NCBI GenBank assembly: GCA_964516515.1
Contig: CAZEYA010000002.1
Coordinates: forward strand, 5,454 to 69,453
DNA from: JANNOG01 sp964516515
GTDB taxonomy: Bacteria; Actinomycetota; Actinomycetes; Actinomycetales; JBBAYJ01
Reading direction: 5' to 3'
Length of the DNA: 64,000 nucleotides
The position numbers were made by a program, and so were the translations under genes. Positions 24,054 to 32,881 of this stretch are shown one piece after another. Within the stretch, counting starts at the first letter, position 1; every line of letters starts with the position of its first letter. The notes under the pieces are model-generated. The model ran no database searches and had not been told where the DNA came from. It was given only the letters and a program-made list of their open reading frames with translations.

Positions 24054-24995
24054 TTAGTAGTACCAGGGAAACGACGACCAGTTGGGACGGCGTTTCTCCA
24101 GGAACGCGTTGCGGCCCTCCACCGCCTCGTCGGTCATGTACGCGAGCCGGGTCGCTTCGCCGGCGAAGACCTGCTGGCCCATCAGGCCGTCGTCGACGAG
24201 GTTGAAGGCGAACTTCAGCATGCGCTGGGCGGTCGGCGATTTGCTGTTGATCTCCGCGGCCACCTCCAGCGCCGTGGCTTCGAGTTCGGAGTGGTCGGCG
24301 ACGATGTTGACCGCCCCCCACTGCGCCATCGTCTCGGCGTCGTAGGTGCGGCCCAGGAAGAAGATTTCCCGCGCCCGTCGCTGGCCAACCAGCCGCGCGA
24401 GGTAGGCCGAGCCGTAGCCGGCGTCGAAGCTCCCGACATCGGCGTCGGTCTGCTTGAACGCCGCGTGCTGCCGACTGGCGATCGTCAGGTCGCAGACGAC
24501 GTGTAGCGAGTGCCCGCCGCCCGCCGCCCAGCCGGGCACCACGGCCACGACCACCTTGGGCATGGTGCGGATGAGGCGCTGCACCTCCAGGATGTGCAGC
24601 CGCCCCCCCTCGGCCGCCGTGCGCCGCTCGTCCACCGTGTCGGCGCCCTCTCCGGCGGCGTACTGGTAGCCGGTTCGGCCGCGGACGCGCTGGTCGCCGC
24701 CCGAGCAGAACGCCCACCCGCCGTCCTTGACGCTGGGGCCGTTGCCGGTGAGTAGGACGCAGCCGACGTCGCTGGTCCGGCGGGCGTGGTCGAGCGCCCG
24801 GTACAGCTCGTCCACGGTGTGCGGGCGGAAGGCGTTGCGGACCTCGGGGCGGTCGAAGGCGATCCGGACCGTCCCACCGGCCGGGCCGGGCCGTATGCAG
24901 CGGTGATACGTGATGTCCGTGAGGTCCTCGAAACCGCCCACCGTCCGCCACGCCTCGGGGTTGAAGATGACAGAGACCTCGGGGCGGGCTGGCAT
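24054..24995 (-). CDS. menB: 1,4-dihydroxy-2-naphthoyl-CoA synthase
   Basis: 313 residues from the ATG at 24995. It closes the ring of o-succinylbenzoyl-CoA in menaquinone synthesis. Crotonase-fold blocks: FDRPEVRNAFRPHTVDEL, AFCSGGDQRVRG, VVPGWAAGGGHSLHVVCDL (oxyanion hole), and the MenB hallmark DVGSFDAGYGSAYLARLVGQ followed by REIFFLGR. The C-terminal RRPNWSSFPWYY is also typical. The open frame continues upstream, but that part is Arg/Pro-rich and overlaps the divergent TPR gene, so the start is at 24995. Confidence 0.95.
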   Translation of the reverse strand: MPARPEVSVIFNPEAWRTVGGFEDLTDITYHRCIRPGPAGGTVRIAFDRPEVRNAFRPHTVDELYRALDHARRTSDVGCVLLTGNGPSVKDGGWAFCSGGDQRVRGRTGYQYAAGEGADTVDERRTAAEGGRLHILEVQRLIRTMPKVVVAVVPGWAAGGGHSLHVVCDLTIASRQHAAFKQTDADVGSFDAGYGSAYLARLVGQRRAREIFFLGRTYDAETMAQWGAVNIVADHSELEATALEVAAEINSKSPTAQRMLKFAFNLVDDGLMGQQVFAGEATRLAYMTDEAVEGRNAFLEKRRPNWSSFPWYY

Positions 24996-25042
24996 GCGTC
25001 GGAGCCTATGGCTCCGCCGGTCGATCGGGCAGGCTGAGGGCC

Positions 25043-25864
25043 ATGGCGGGTACGGGCAGCACCGCGACCTTGATCGCCGCACTCTGGGACCACGGCGACG
25101 CGGCCGGTAGCGAGGCGCGTTTCGTGGCCGCCCTCCGCTCGCGGGACCTCGACGAGGACGGTCACGTCGAGGTGACGACGCAGGTGGCGCGAGCGATGGT
25201 GCTGCAGGAACGCAGCGAAGAGGCGCTGGCCTTGCTCCGCGACGTGGGCGACGGCATCGACGAGCGGGGATTGCGGGCCCGTATCCGGTGGCAGTTGGAG
25301 AGCGGCCGGGCACTGGCGTCGGCGATGCATGGCAACGACCCTGCCGGGGCACTGATCCACCACGAGACCGCGTGGCGACTGGCAGACCAGGACCAGGGTG
25401 CCGACGACCTCGCGGTGGACGCCGCTCACATGGCCTCGATCGTCAACCTCGACCCGTCGGGCAAGGCGCGGTGGCTGGCGCTCGCTCTCGAGCGAGCGTC
25501 CGCCTCAAGCGAGCCGCATGCCCAGCGCTGGCGCGCGAGCCTGCTCAACAACCTCGGGATGCTCCAGCACCAGGGCGGTGACGATGCCGCAGCGCTTGCC
25601 TCATTCCGTGAGGCTCTGGCCTGCCGCTTCGCCGACGGGGCTGCAGCGGGGGACATCTTCGTCGCCGAGTGGATGGTCGCCTGGGCGCTGCGCCTCACAG
25701 GTGAGCACGAGGCCGCGCTGGCGATTCTGTGGCGGCTGGAGGCCGCAGCGCGCGAACGCAACGACCCCGACCCATACGTCTTCGAGGAGTTAGGTCAGCA
25801 CCTGCTCGAACAGGGCCGCGACGACGAGGCCGCCGTCTGGTTGGGCCGGGCCGGACGGACATGA
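25043..25864 (+). CDS. Tetratricopeptide-repeat protein
   Basis: 273 residues made of helical pairs. At least four TPR-like units are visible, for example RAMVLQERSEEALALLRDVG, SLLNNLGMLQHQGGDDAAAL with ASFREAL, and VAWALRLTGEHEAALAILW. Such proteins bind partners rather than catalyse. There is no signal peptide. It is divergent from menB (47 bases apart) and lies upstream of the helicase gene. The partner is unknown. Confidence 0.75.
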   Translation: MAGTGSTATLIAALWDHGDAAGSEARFVAALRSRDLDEDGHVEVTTQVARAMVLQERSEEALALLRDVGDGIDERGLRARIRWQLESGRALASAMHGNDPAGALIHHETAWRLADQDQGADDLAVDAAHMASIVNLDPSGKARWLALALERASASSEPHAQRWRASLLNNLGMLQHQGGDDAAALASFREALACRFADGAAAGDIFVAEWMVAWALRLTGEHEAALAILWRLEAAARERNDPDPYVFEELGQHLLEQGRDDEAAVWLGRAGRT

Positions 25865-25951
25865 CCGTGCGGGTGGCAATCACGGCGGACGCGACGCCGG
25901 GGGACCGCCGAATACAGTGACGGGCGTGAGGACCAGGCGGGGCGCAGGCAG

Positions 25952-28552
25952 GTGACGGCGTCCACCTCGACCGACGTCCTGCTTTCGACTCTCCTGCCGC
26001 CCCCCGCCGCGACGCCGGACGAGGCCGACCCCGACGCGATCCTCGAAGCCTTCGTCGCATGGACGGCCGGGCACGGGTTGACGCTCTACCCGCACCAGGA
26101 GGAGGCGCTGCTCGACGTGGCTGCCGGCTCGCACGTCGTGCTGGCGACCCCGACCGGCTCGGGCAAGTCCCTCGTGGCCACCGGCGCCCACGCCGCCGCG
26201 CTCTCCCGCGGCGAGCGGTCGTTCTACACCGCCCCGATCAAGGCGCTGGTCAGTGAGAAGTTCTTCGCGTTGTGCGACGTGTTCGGCGCCGACAAGGTCG
26301 GCATGATGACCGGGGACGCGGCCATCAACTCCGGCGCCCCGATCATCTGCGCCACCGCCGAGATCCTGGCCAACCTGGCGCTGCGCGAGGGCCCGGCGGC
26401 CGACGTGCAACAGGTGGTGATGGACGAGTTCCACTACTACGGCGATCGCGACCGCGGCTGGGCCTGGCAGGTGCCACTGCTCGAACTGCCACGGGTGCAG
26501 TTCATCCTCATGTCGGCGACGCTCGGCGACGTCAGCGACCTGTCGAAGAAGCTGGCCGAGCGGACCGGGCGCCCCGTCGAACTCGTCACCTCCGCGCAGC
26601 GCCCGGTCCCGCTGACGTACGAGTTCGTCTTCGAGCCGCTTCCCGAGACCGTCGAACTGCTGATCCGCGACGGCAACGCCCCGCTCTACGTCGTCCACTT
26701 CACCCAGGCTGCGGCGCTGGAGCACGCCCAATCGCTGCTCGCCGCACCGATCATCACCAAGGACGAGAGGGCCGCGATCCATGCCGAGATCGGCGCCTTC
26801 CGGTTCACCGCCGGTTTCGGGCAGACGCTGCGCCAGCTGGTCCACCACGGCGTCGGGGTGCACCACGCCGGGCTGCTGCCCCGCTACCGACGGCTGATCG
26901 AGCGGCTCGCGCAACGCGGCCTGCTCAAGGTGATCGCCGGCACCGACACCCTCGGCGTCGGGATCAACGTGCCGATCCGCACCGTCGTGCTGACGGCGCT
27001 GACCAAGTACGACGGCCGCCGGATGCGGCTGCTGTCGGCGCGGGAGTTCCACCAGATCGCCGGGCGTGCCGGGCGGGCGGGGTACGACACCGCCGGTCAC
27101 GTCGTGGTCGAGGCGCCCGAGCACGTCATCGAGAACCACCGCGCCGTGGCTCGCGCTGGCGATGACCCCAAGAAGCTGCGCAAGATCGTCAAGAAGAAGC
27201 CGCAGGACGGGGTGGTGTCGTGGAACGCGGCGACCTTCGACCGCCTCGTCAGCGCCGAGCCCGAGCCGCTGCGCTCCAGCTTCTCGGTGTCGCACGCCAT
27301 GCTGCTCAACGTCATCGGCCGCTACCCCGACGGGACCGGCGGCGACGCGTTCACCGACATGCGGCACCTCATCGAGGACTCCGACGAGTCCCGACAGCGG
27401 CAACTGCATCACATCCGCAGGTCCATCGCCATCGTCCGGTCGCTGCTGGCGGCGGAGGTGGTGCAGCGGGTGCCGACTCCTGAAGGCATCCGGTTGCGGC
27501 TGACCGTCGACCTGCCGCGCGATTTCGCCCTCAACCAGCCGCTGTCGCCGTTTGCGCTCGCCGCGCTCGATCTGCTCGACGCCGAGTCGCCGACGTATGC
27601 CCTCGATGTGGTCTCGGTGATTGAGGCGACCCTCGACGATCCACGGCCGGTGCTGATGACCCAGCTGCATCGGGCTCGTGGCGAGGCGGTCGCGGCGATG
27701 AAGGCGGACGGGATCGAGTACGACGAGCGGATGGAGCTGCTCGATGCGGTGAGCTGGCCGAAGCCGCTGGAGGAGCTGCTGGACCACGCCTATGAGACCT
27801 ACCGCCAGTCGCACCCGTGGGTCTCGGAGTACGAATTGTCGCCGAAGTCGGTGGTCCGGGACATGTACGAGCGGGGGGCGACCTTCACCGAGTACATCCG
27901 CGCCTACGACCTGATGCGCTCGGAGGGCGTGGTGCTGCGGTACCTCGCCGACGCCTACCGTGCGCTGCGGCAGACGGTCGGCGAGGCGTCACGGACCGAG
28001 GAGCTCAACGACCTCGTGGAGTGGCTGGGCGAGCTGGTGCGGCAGGTGGACTCCTCGTTGCTCGACGAGTGGGCGCAGCTGGCCGAGGGCGCGGGGGTCG
28101 GGGCCGAGGTGCGGGCATTCGTCGACGACGGTCCGCCGCCCGTGACCCGCAACGTCCGCGCGTTCCGGGTGCTGGTCCGCAACGCGATGTTCGCCCGGGT
28201 CGCACTGGCGGCGAGGCAAGACTGGCGGCGGCTCAGCGAGCTGTCCCAGCCGGTTGAGGGGACGCACCGCCAGGTGGTGGCTGACCGGGTGTGGGACGCC
28301 GACGCCTGGGCCGACGCGCTCGACCCGTACTTCGACGAGCACGACGAGGTCGGCACCGGGCCCGCCGCCCGCTCACCGGGTCTCTTCGTCGTCGACACCG
28401 GGTCACCGGCCGAGCGGGTGTGGCGGGTCAAGCAGATCCTCGACGACCCCGACGGCAACCACGACTGGCAGATCTGGGCCGAGATCGACCTGGCCGCCTC
28501 GGACGAGGTCGGTGAGGCCGTCGTCCGGGTGACGCGGGTGGGCGCGCTGTAG
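25952..28552 (+). CDS. Ski2-like DEAD/DEAH-box RNA helicase with DUF3516 C-terminus
   Basis: 866 residues from the GTG at 25952. Helicase motifs in order: Walker A ATPTGSGKS (65-73), TAPIKALVSEKF, DEFH (158-161), SAT (188-190), VHHAGLLPRYR, GTDTLGVGINVPI and QIAGRAGRAGYD. The second half carries the DUF3516 region found in actinobacterial members, including YPDGTGGDAFTDMRHLIEDS and ending in DEVGEAVVRVTRVG. These enzymes unwind RNA using ATP and are related to Ski2/Mtr4; the actinobacterial group is thought to act in RNA decay or processing. It stands alone after the TPR gene. Confidence 0.93.
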   Translation: MTASTSTDVLLSTLLPPPAATPDEADPDAILEAFVAWTAGHGLTLYPHQEEALLDVAAGSHVVLATPTGSGKSLVATGAHAAALSRGERSFYTAPIKALVSEKFFALCDVFGADKVGMMTGDAAINSGAPIICATAEILANLALREGPAADVQQVVMDEFHYYGDRDRGWAWQVPLLELPRVQFILMSATLGDVSDLSKKLAERTGRPVELVTSAQRPVPLTYEFVFEPLPETVELLIRDGNAPLYVVHFTQAAALEHAQSLLAAPIITKDERAAIHAEIGAFRFTAGFGQTLRQLVHHGVGVHHAGLLPRYRRLIERLAQRGLLKVIAGTDTLGVGINVPIRTVVLTALTKYDGRRMRLLSAREFHQIAGRAGRAGYDTAGHVVVEAPEHVIENHRAVARAGDDPKKLRKIVKKKPQDGVVSWNAATFDRLVSAEPEPLRSSFSVSHAMLLNVIGRYPDGTGGDAFTDMRHLIEDSDESRQRQLHHIRRSIAIVRSLLAAEVVQRVPTPEGIRLRLTVDLPRDFALNQPLSPFALAALDLLDAESPTYALDVVSVIEATLDDPRPVLMTQLHRARGEAVAAMKADGIEYDERMELLDAVSWPKPLEELLDHAYETYRQSHPWVSEYELSPKSVVRDMYERGATFTEYIRAYDLMRSEGVVLRYLADAYRALRQTVGEASRTEELNDLVEWLGELVRQVDSSLLDEWAQLAEGAGVGAEVRAFVDDGPPPVTRNVRAFRVLVRNAMFARVALAARQDWRRLSELSQPVEGTHRQVVADRVWDADAWADALDPYFDEHDEVGTGPAARSPGLFVVDTGSPAERVWRVKQILDDPDGNHDWQIWAEIDLAASDEVGEAVVRVTRVGAL

Positions 28553-28688
28553 CGACGGCGGCTCCCACACTGCCCTGCCGGTTGTCATGATGGTGTCCTC
28601 TGGAGCACGTGCATCAGTACGCCGAGTTGGATCACGAGTGGGGTGAGGGCTTGCCGACCGGCACCGACGGACCTGTGACGCAGACCTG

Positions 28689-29756
28689 ATGAGCAACTTG
28701 CCGCTGCTGCGAATGACGCAGACGACTCCCACCTGTCTATGGAACGACTCTGCCGACCCTACGGAGCTGTCGGCGGCCATCGGGTGGGGTGCCGTGGGTG
28801 CCACCTGCAACCCCGTCATCGCCCTGGCTGCACTCAATGCCGACCCGAAGACATGGCATGCCCGGATCGCCGAGCACGCCGGCGCCCGTCCCACCGCCAC
28901 CGAGTCCGATATCGGCTGGGCCATGGTGCGGCGCCTGTCCGTCGAGAGCGCGGCGCTGCTGGCACCGGCGTTCGCCCAGCATCGCGGCCGCAACGGACGG
29001 CTGTCGGTCCAGACCGACCCTCGGCTGCACCGTGACAGCTCCGCCCTGGTCGAGCAGTCCGTCGAATTCGCCGCACTCGCCCCCAACATCATCGTCAAGC
29101 TGCCGGCGCTGGAGCCCGGCATCGCGGCCATGGAGGAGCTGACGTACCGCGGGATCAGCGTCAACGCCACGGTCTCCTTCACCCTGCCCCAAGCGCTGGC
29201 CGTGGGCGCGGCGATCGAACGCGGTCTGCAACGACGCGAGGCCGAGGGGCTGGACATCTCGGCGATGGGACCGGTGTGCACGATCATGTGCGGGCGGCTG
29301 GACGACTGGCTCAAGGTCTCCGCCGAACGCGAGCAGGTGACGATGGACCCGGGTTACCTCGAATGGGCCGGTGTCGCGGTGTTCAAGAAGGCGTACGCGA
29401 TGTACGTCGAGCGTGGCTACCGCACGCGGTTGTTGTCGGCGGCCTTCCGCAACCACATGCACTGGAGCGAGTTCGTCGGCGGAGATGTGGTGATCTCGCC
29501 ACCCTTTGGCTGGCAGGTCCGGCTCAACGCGAGCGGGATCACGGCCGAACCTCGGATGGGGGAGCCAGTGCGGCCGCTGGTCGTCGAGACCCTCCACGCG
29601 AAACTGCCCGAGTTCCGCAAGGCCTACGACGAGGACGGTCTCTCGCTACCGGAGTTCGCCGAGTTCGGTTCGTCGCGGCGGACCATGCGGCAGTTCCTCG
29701 CCGCAAATGCCGAGCTGGAGGCATTCGTTCGGGACGTGCTGGTCCCCGAGGCCTGA
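28689..29756 (+). CDS. Transaldolase-family protein
   Basis: 355 residues with the (beta/alpha)8 transaldolase fold. GAVGATCNPVI (34-44) matches the substrate-binding start of the barrel, NIIVKLPAL holds the Schiff-base Lys137, and GISVNATVSFTLPQAL follows as in true transaldolases. SRRTMRQF near the end is also typical. It would transfer a three-carbon ketol unit between sugar phosphates, but the surroundings contain no pentose-phosphate genes, so the substrate may differ from the housekeeping enzyme. A 26-codon frame with a GTG at 28609 ends on its start codon (TGATG). Confidence 0.85.
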   Translation: MSNLPLLRMTQTTPTCLWNDSADPTELSAAIGWGAVGATCNPVIALAALNADPKTWHARIAEHAGARPTATESDIGWAMVRRLSVESAALLAPAFAQHRGRNGRLSVQTDPRLHRDSSALVEQSVEFAALAPNIIVKLPALEPGIAAMEELTYRGISVNATVSFTLPQALAVGAAIERGLQRREAEGLDISAMGPVCTIMCGRLDDWLKVSAEREQVTMDPGYLEWAGVAVFKKAYAMYVERGYRTRLLSAAFRNHMHWSEFVGGDVVISPPFGWQVRLNASGITAEPRMGEPVRPLVVETLHAKLPEFRKAYDEDGLSLPEFAEFGSSRRTMRQFLAANAELEAFVRDVLVPEA

Positions 29757-29776
29757 TCGGCCGGGCGAGCTGTGGC

Positions 29777-30403
29777 TCAGAACTCGCCGCCACCGAACTC
29801 GCCGCCACCGAACTCGCCGCCGCCGAAGTCGCCACCGGCGCTCGGGTCCTCGCCATAGCCGCCGGCCGAGACGTCCTCACCGCCTGTGCCGTCTCCGCTC
29901 TCGGCGCCGGCCTCATCGCCGGCCGCCGCCGGGTCGCCCTCGTCGGACATGCCGTCGAGCATGGATCCGGCGATCGCGGTGCCGATGAAGGAGCCGGCGA
30001 CGCTGGCGAGCAGGCTGCCAGCCAGCACCCCGCCCAAGCCCATGCCGCCACCCATGCCACCGCCGCCTGAGAAGCTGCGTTCGAGGGTGCCCGGCTGCCG
30101 CATCTCGGCGCGGGTGGCCATCCTGGCCAGCGACTTCGGGTCGTCGTCGCGGGCTCGCTCGGATACCGGCACTTCGGCACTCAGACTGGTGAGCACCTCA
30201 CGCCGCTGCTCGAAGGTGAGGTTGGCGAAAGCATCCTCGTGGGCCTGCTCGATCTGCTCCGGCGGTGCGGTGCGCAGCAGGTAGCGGTATCGCTCGACGG
30301 CTCGATCGTCGTCTGAGCCCGCTGTCTGGCGTGGCGCTGTCGGTGGCGCCGCCGTCGAGGTCTGCGGTTCCTCGCGTCCCAGGAGCCTGTCGATGAAACC
30401 CAT
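29777..30403 (-). CDS. Gly-rich protein of unknown function
   Basis: 208 residues from the ATG at 30403. The first 30 residues (FIDRLLGREEPQ and Pro/Thr-rich) are disordered. A helical region (about 32-95) includes RYRYLLRTAPPEQIEQAHED and FEQRREVLTSLSAEVP. A Gly/Met-rich hinge leads to one hydrophobic segment (SLLASVAGSFIGTAIAGSML, about 128-147). An acidic, Gly-rich tail ends in repeated GGGEF. A channel- or membrane-associated role is possible. I recognise no named family. Confidence 0.65.
   Translation of the reverse strand: MGFIDRLLGREEPQTSTAAPPTAPRQTAGSDDDRAVERYRYLLRTAPPEQIEQAHEDAFANLTFEQRREVLTSLSAEVPVSERARDDDPKSLARMATRAEMRQPGTLERSFSGGGGMGGGMGLGGVLAGSLLASVAGSFIGTAIAGSMLDGMSDEGDPAAAGDEAGAESGDGTGGEDVSAGGYGEDPSAGGDFGGGEFGGGEFGGGEF
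29781..29840 (-). repeat. 15-bp tandem repeat coding for the GGGEF tail
   Basis: Written on the plus strand, AACTCGCCGCCACCG is present twice, then one copy with a single change (ending CGCCG) and one more diverged copy. Each unit codes for a GGGEF or GGGDF pentapeptide at the C-terminus of the Gly-rich protein, so gain or loss keeps the frame. Confidence 0.85.
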
Positions 30404-30453
30404 GGCGAGAGCCTGACATCGATGGAGCGTCGACGCAGAATCGGCGTGGCGCC

Positions 30454-30708
30454 TCAGGCGGCGCGGACCTCGCCCAGGCTCTCGGCATCGTGCAGGTAGG
30501 CCGTCATGGCGGCGAGCGCCCGCCGGAAGCGACCGTCGACAGGCTGGCTGAGCAGCGAGCACTCGACCCACATGGTCTCGCCGTGCACGACCGCCGTCAT
30601 GGGGCGGCCGCATTGGCAGGTCGGGTGCTTGTCGATGCCGCGTTCGATCATGTCGGTGGTCATGCCGTCGGTGGTCGTGCTGTTGGTGGTCACGCTGTCG
30701 GTGGTCAT
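30454..30708 (-). CDS. Small Cys-containing protein, TetR-controlled
   Basis: 84 residues; the ATG at 30708 has a strong AGAGGAG five bases upstream. The N-terminus is a repetitive Thr/Asp stretch (TTDSVTTNSTTTDGMTTD). Then comes CQCGRPMTAVVHGETMWVEC, a C-x-C plus a later Cys that resembles half a zinc ribbon, and a helix RFRRALAAMTAYLHDAE. The promoter carries the same GATACG palindrome as the divergent TetR gene. I do not recognise the family; a small metal-binding or regulatory protein is plausible. Confidence 0.65.
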   Translation of the reverse strand: MTTDSVTTNSTTTDGMTTDMIERGIDKHPTCQCGRPMTAVVHGETMWVECSLLSQPVDGRFRRALAAMTAYLHDAESLGEVRAA

Positions 30709-30723
30709 GGCATCTCCTCTGTT

Positions 30724-30769
30724 GATACGGACCGTATCGTATCGTAGAAGAGTTCGACGACAGATGCAA
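30724..30769 (-). promoter_or_regulatory. Promoter with TetR-type operator for the small Cys-containing gene
   Basis: On the minus strand, TTGCAT (30764-30769) and TACGAT (30741-30746) are separated by 17 bases. Directly downstream, at the expected transcription start, is the palindrome GATACGGACCGTATC (30724-30738). A bound repressor here would block initiation. Confidence 0.6.
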
Positions 30770-30821
30770 GACGCTCCGTATCGGAAGGCCGACGGTCGCG
30801 GCGGCGCCGACGTTTGGGCTC

Positions 30822-30841
30822 GATACGGTGCGTCTCGTATC
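30822..30841 (+). promoter_or_regulatory. Second GATACG palindrome, at the TetR start
   Basis: GATACGGTGCGTCTCGTATC has 6-base arms (GATACG/CGTATC) identical to the outer arms of the site at 30724-30738. It ends 5 bases before the TetR ATG, which fits autorepression. A further CCGTATCGG half-site lies at 30776-30784. Confidence 0.6.
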
Positions 30842-30846
30842 ATCGG

Positions 30847-31470
30847 ATGATGATCACCGTCGACGACGACGTCCTACCAGACCACCTACCGCTCGCGCAC
30901 GCTCGCGGGGGCCGGCCGCGCAGCACCGAAGCGCACCGGCGCATCCTCACCGCTGCCCGTGAACTGCTCATTGCCGAGGGGTACGCCGACCTGCGGTTGG
31001 AGCACGTCGCCTCGCGCGCGAAGGTGGGTAAGGCCACGATCTATCGGCGCTGGGCCTCGAAGGAGGAGCTGGCGCAGGAGTTGCTCGCCGTCCTGGCCGG
31101 TCCGCACATCGCCGTGGCCGACACCGGCGACACTCGGGCCGAGCTGCTCGCTGCTGTGACCAATCCGATGCGGGCGCTGACCGAGACCTCCTTCGGGCCG
31201 GTGATCCGCGCCCTGCTGTCGCAGATCGCCCGCAACCCGGTCATCGGCGACCCCTTCCGGGCCACCGTGGTGCAGGGACGGCGGGACGAGATCGCGAGAG
31301 TGGTGGCGCGCGGCGTCGATCGCGGTGACCTGCGTCCCGACGCAGACGTATCGATCGCGACCGAGATGCTGGTCGGGCCGGTCTACTTCCGGTTGATGTT
31401 CGGCGGGGCATTGACCGAGGAGTTCGCCGAGCAGGTCGTCGACGTGGTCTGGCGGGCCTTCGCGGTCTGA
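30847..31470 (+). CDS. TetR/AcrR-family regulator
   Basis: 207 residues from the ATG at 30847 (a second ATG follows at once). The N-terminal motif is RILTAARELLIAEGYADLRLEHVASRAKVGKATIYRRWASKEEL, given here only to place it at about 26-70. The YRRW variant after the turn and the GRPRS start are typical of the group with TetR_C_16-like ligand domains. Matching palindromes at its own start and at the divergent Cys-containing gene show a two-target local regulon. The ligand is unknown. Confidence 0.88.
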   Translation: MMITVDDDVLPDHLPLAHARGGRPRSTEAHRRILTAARELLIAEGYADLRLEHVASRAKVGKATIYRRWASKEELAQELLAVLAGPHIAVADTGDTRAELLAAVTNPMRALTETSFGPVIRALLSQIARNPVIGDPFRATVVQGRRDEIARVVARGVDRGDLRPDADVSIATEMLVGPVYFRLMFGGALTEEFAEQVVDVVWRAFAV

Positions 31471-31564
31471 CTACCGGCCATCCACAGGCGCGTCCGGGGC
31501 CGCCGGTCCACAGCCCGTGACGTTCGGCCGACGGCGCCCGCAGTGATCCCGCGACGGTGCGGGC

Positions 31565-32881
31565 ATGCACGTGCGATCAGTCGAGGCGATGGTGGGGCCG
31601 GCTGCCTCTGCTGCCCGGCTGCGGCTGTTGGCGGGGGACCTCCGGACGACCGCGGCGGTGGTCGGCGGGGTGGGCACACGTCCGTTGGGCGCTGCCGGCC
31701 AGTGGCAGGGTCCCGCGGCCGACGCGCACCGCCAATGGTCGGATCGGTTCATCCGGGCCTGCGATGGCGTGACGGACGCGGTGATGCTGGCGGCGCAGGC
31801 GCTCGACGTCGCGGCTGACGCGACGGCGCGATCCAGTGGTGTCGTCGCCGAGCTGCGGTCGCAGCTGGACATGGCGACGGTGGCGGCCGACGGGGTCGCC
31901 GTGATGGCGGTCTGGGCCCGTTACGACCAGGTGATGGCGACACAGGACCGGGCGGAGATCACCGCCACCGGCGCGATCGCCCAGACCGAGCGGGCGCTGT
32001 CGGGCCTGCGGTTCACCGAACCTCGAGTCCTTGGGCTCACCGGGCAGCAATGGCGTGATGTCGGCCGGGGCCTGGGGGATGCCGCGTGGGAGGCGGGCCC
32101 GGGTGCGGCGACCTGGGCGCAGAGATGGTTGACCGTCCCCGGCCTGCTGGGGCTCTACGACCCGCTGGACCAGGCCGAGGACGATGCGCGGGCCTGGCTC
32201 GACGAGGCCGGCGGCGGGCGTGATGACACCGCCACCTATGACTGGGCCTACGGCGGAGTCACGGTCGCCACCATCGCGCTCCCCGTCCCCAGCGGTCGGG
32301 CGCGGCTGGCAGTCAAGGGGGCCGAGCTGGCCGAGGGGGCGGTCGACGCGGGCCGTGGCGCCGATCGGCTGGACGGGTCGATCGGGGGCCTGCGCCAGGC
32401 TGGCGAGTCCGGCGGGGCCGGCCCGACGCTCAGCCCTCGGGCGCAGTCGGCGATCGCCGAATACACCGACGACGGCTACTGGGCGTTGAATCTGGCCCTG
32501 CGGTCGGGCTCGGTGGCGCCAGGGTCGCCCGTGGCGCAGCGGGTGGATGATCTGTCGAAGGCGTTGTCCGAGTTGCCGGCGTATCAGGGCGTGGCCTATC
32601 GAGGTACCGATCTTTCAGCGGGGCAATTGAACAGATACACCCCCGGCGAGGTGGTCCGCGAACCGGCGTTCACCAGTGCCTCGCGAGTGGTCGATGGGGC
32701 CTTCCCCGGGAATGCCATTTTCCGCATTGATTCCACGACGGGAAGAGACGTTTCATCCTACTCAACCATAGCGATGGAAGCGGAAGTCCTCTTTGATCAC
32801 CGGACTGTGTTTGAAGTGACCAGACGCCATGTGGACGACAATGGCGTCACCGTCATCTACATGAGAGACTTGGGGCAATGA
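31565..32881 (+). CDS. Putative ESX/type VII-type polymorphic toxin: WXG100-like N-terminus, ADP-ribosyltransferase C-terminus
   Basis: 438 residues. The N-terminal 140 residues are helical with a WQG turn at 47-49 and QWSDRF after it, resembling WXG100/ESX substrate domains. A middle region follows with a Gly/Ala-rich stretch. The C-terminal 140 residues read as a mono-ADP-ribosyltransferase of the R-S-E class: YRGTD (Arg346), FTSAS (369-373) and MEAEVLF with Glu405-x-Glu407. It would modify a protein arginine with ADP-ribose from NAD+. The stop overlaps the start of an ADP-ribosylglycohydrolase gene. GC falls from about 80% at the 5-prime end to about 52% at the 3-prime end. Confidence 0.8.
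   Translation: MHVRSVEAMVGPAASAARLRLLAGDLRTTAAVVGGVGTRPLGAAGQWQGPAADAHRQWSDRFIRACDGVTDAVMLAAQALDVAADATARSSGVVAELRSQLDMATVAADGVAVMAVWARYDQVMATQDRAEITATGAIAQTERALSGLRFTEPRVLGLTGQQWRDVGRGLGDAAWEAGPGAATWAQRWLTVPGLLGLYDPLDQAEDDARAWLDEAGGGRDDTATYDWAYGGVTVATIALPVPSGRARLAVKGAELAEGAVDAGRGADRLDGSIGGLRQAGESGGAGPTLSPRAQSAIAEYTDDGYWALNLALRSGSVAPGSPVAQRVDDLSKALSELPAYQGVAYRGTDLSAGQLNRYTPGEVVREPAFTSASRVVDGAFPGNAIFRIDSTTGRDVSSYSTIAMEAEVLFDHRTVFEVTRRHVDDNGVTVIYMRDLGQ

Noticed and set aside
25880..27814. 644-codon open frame on the minus strand
   Set aside because: Antisense to the Ski2-like helicase with all motifs on the plus strand; no domain is recognisable in it.
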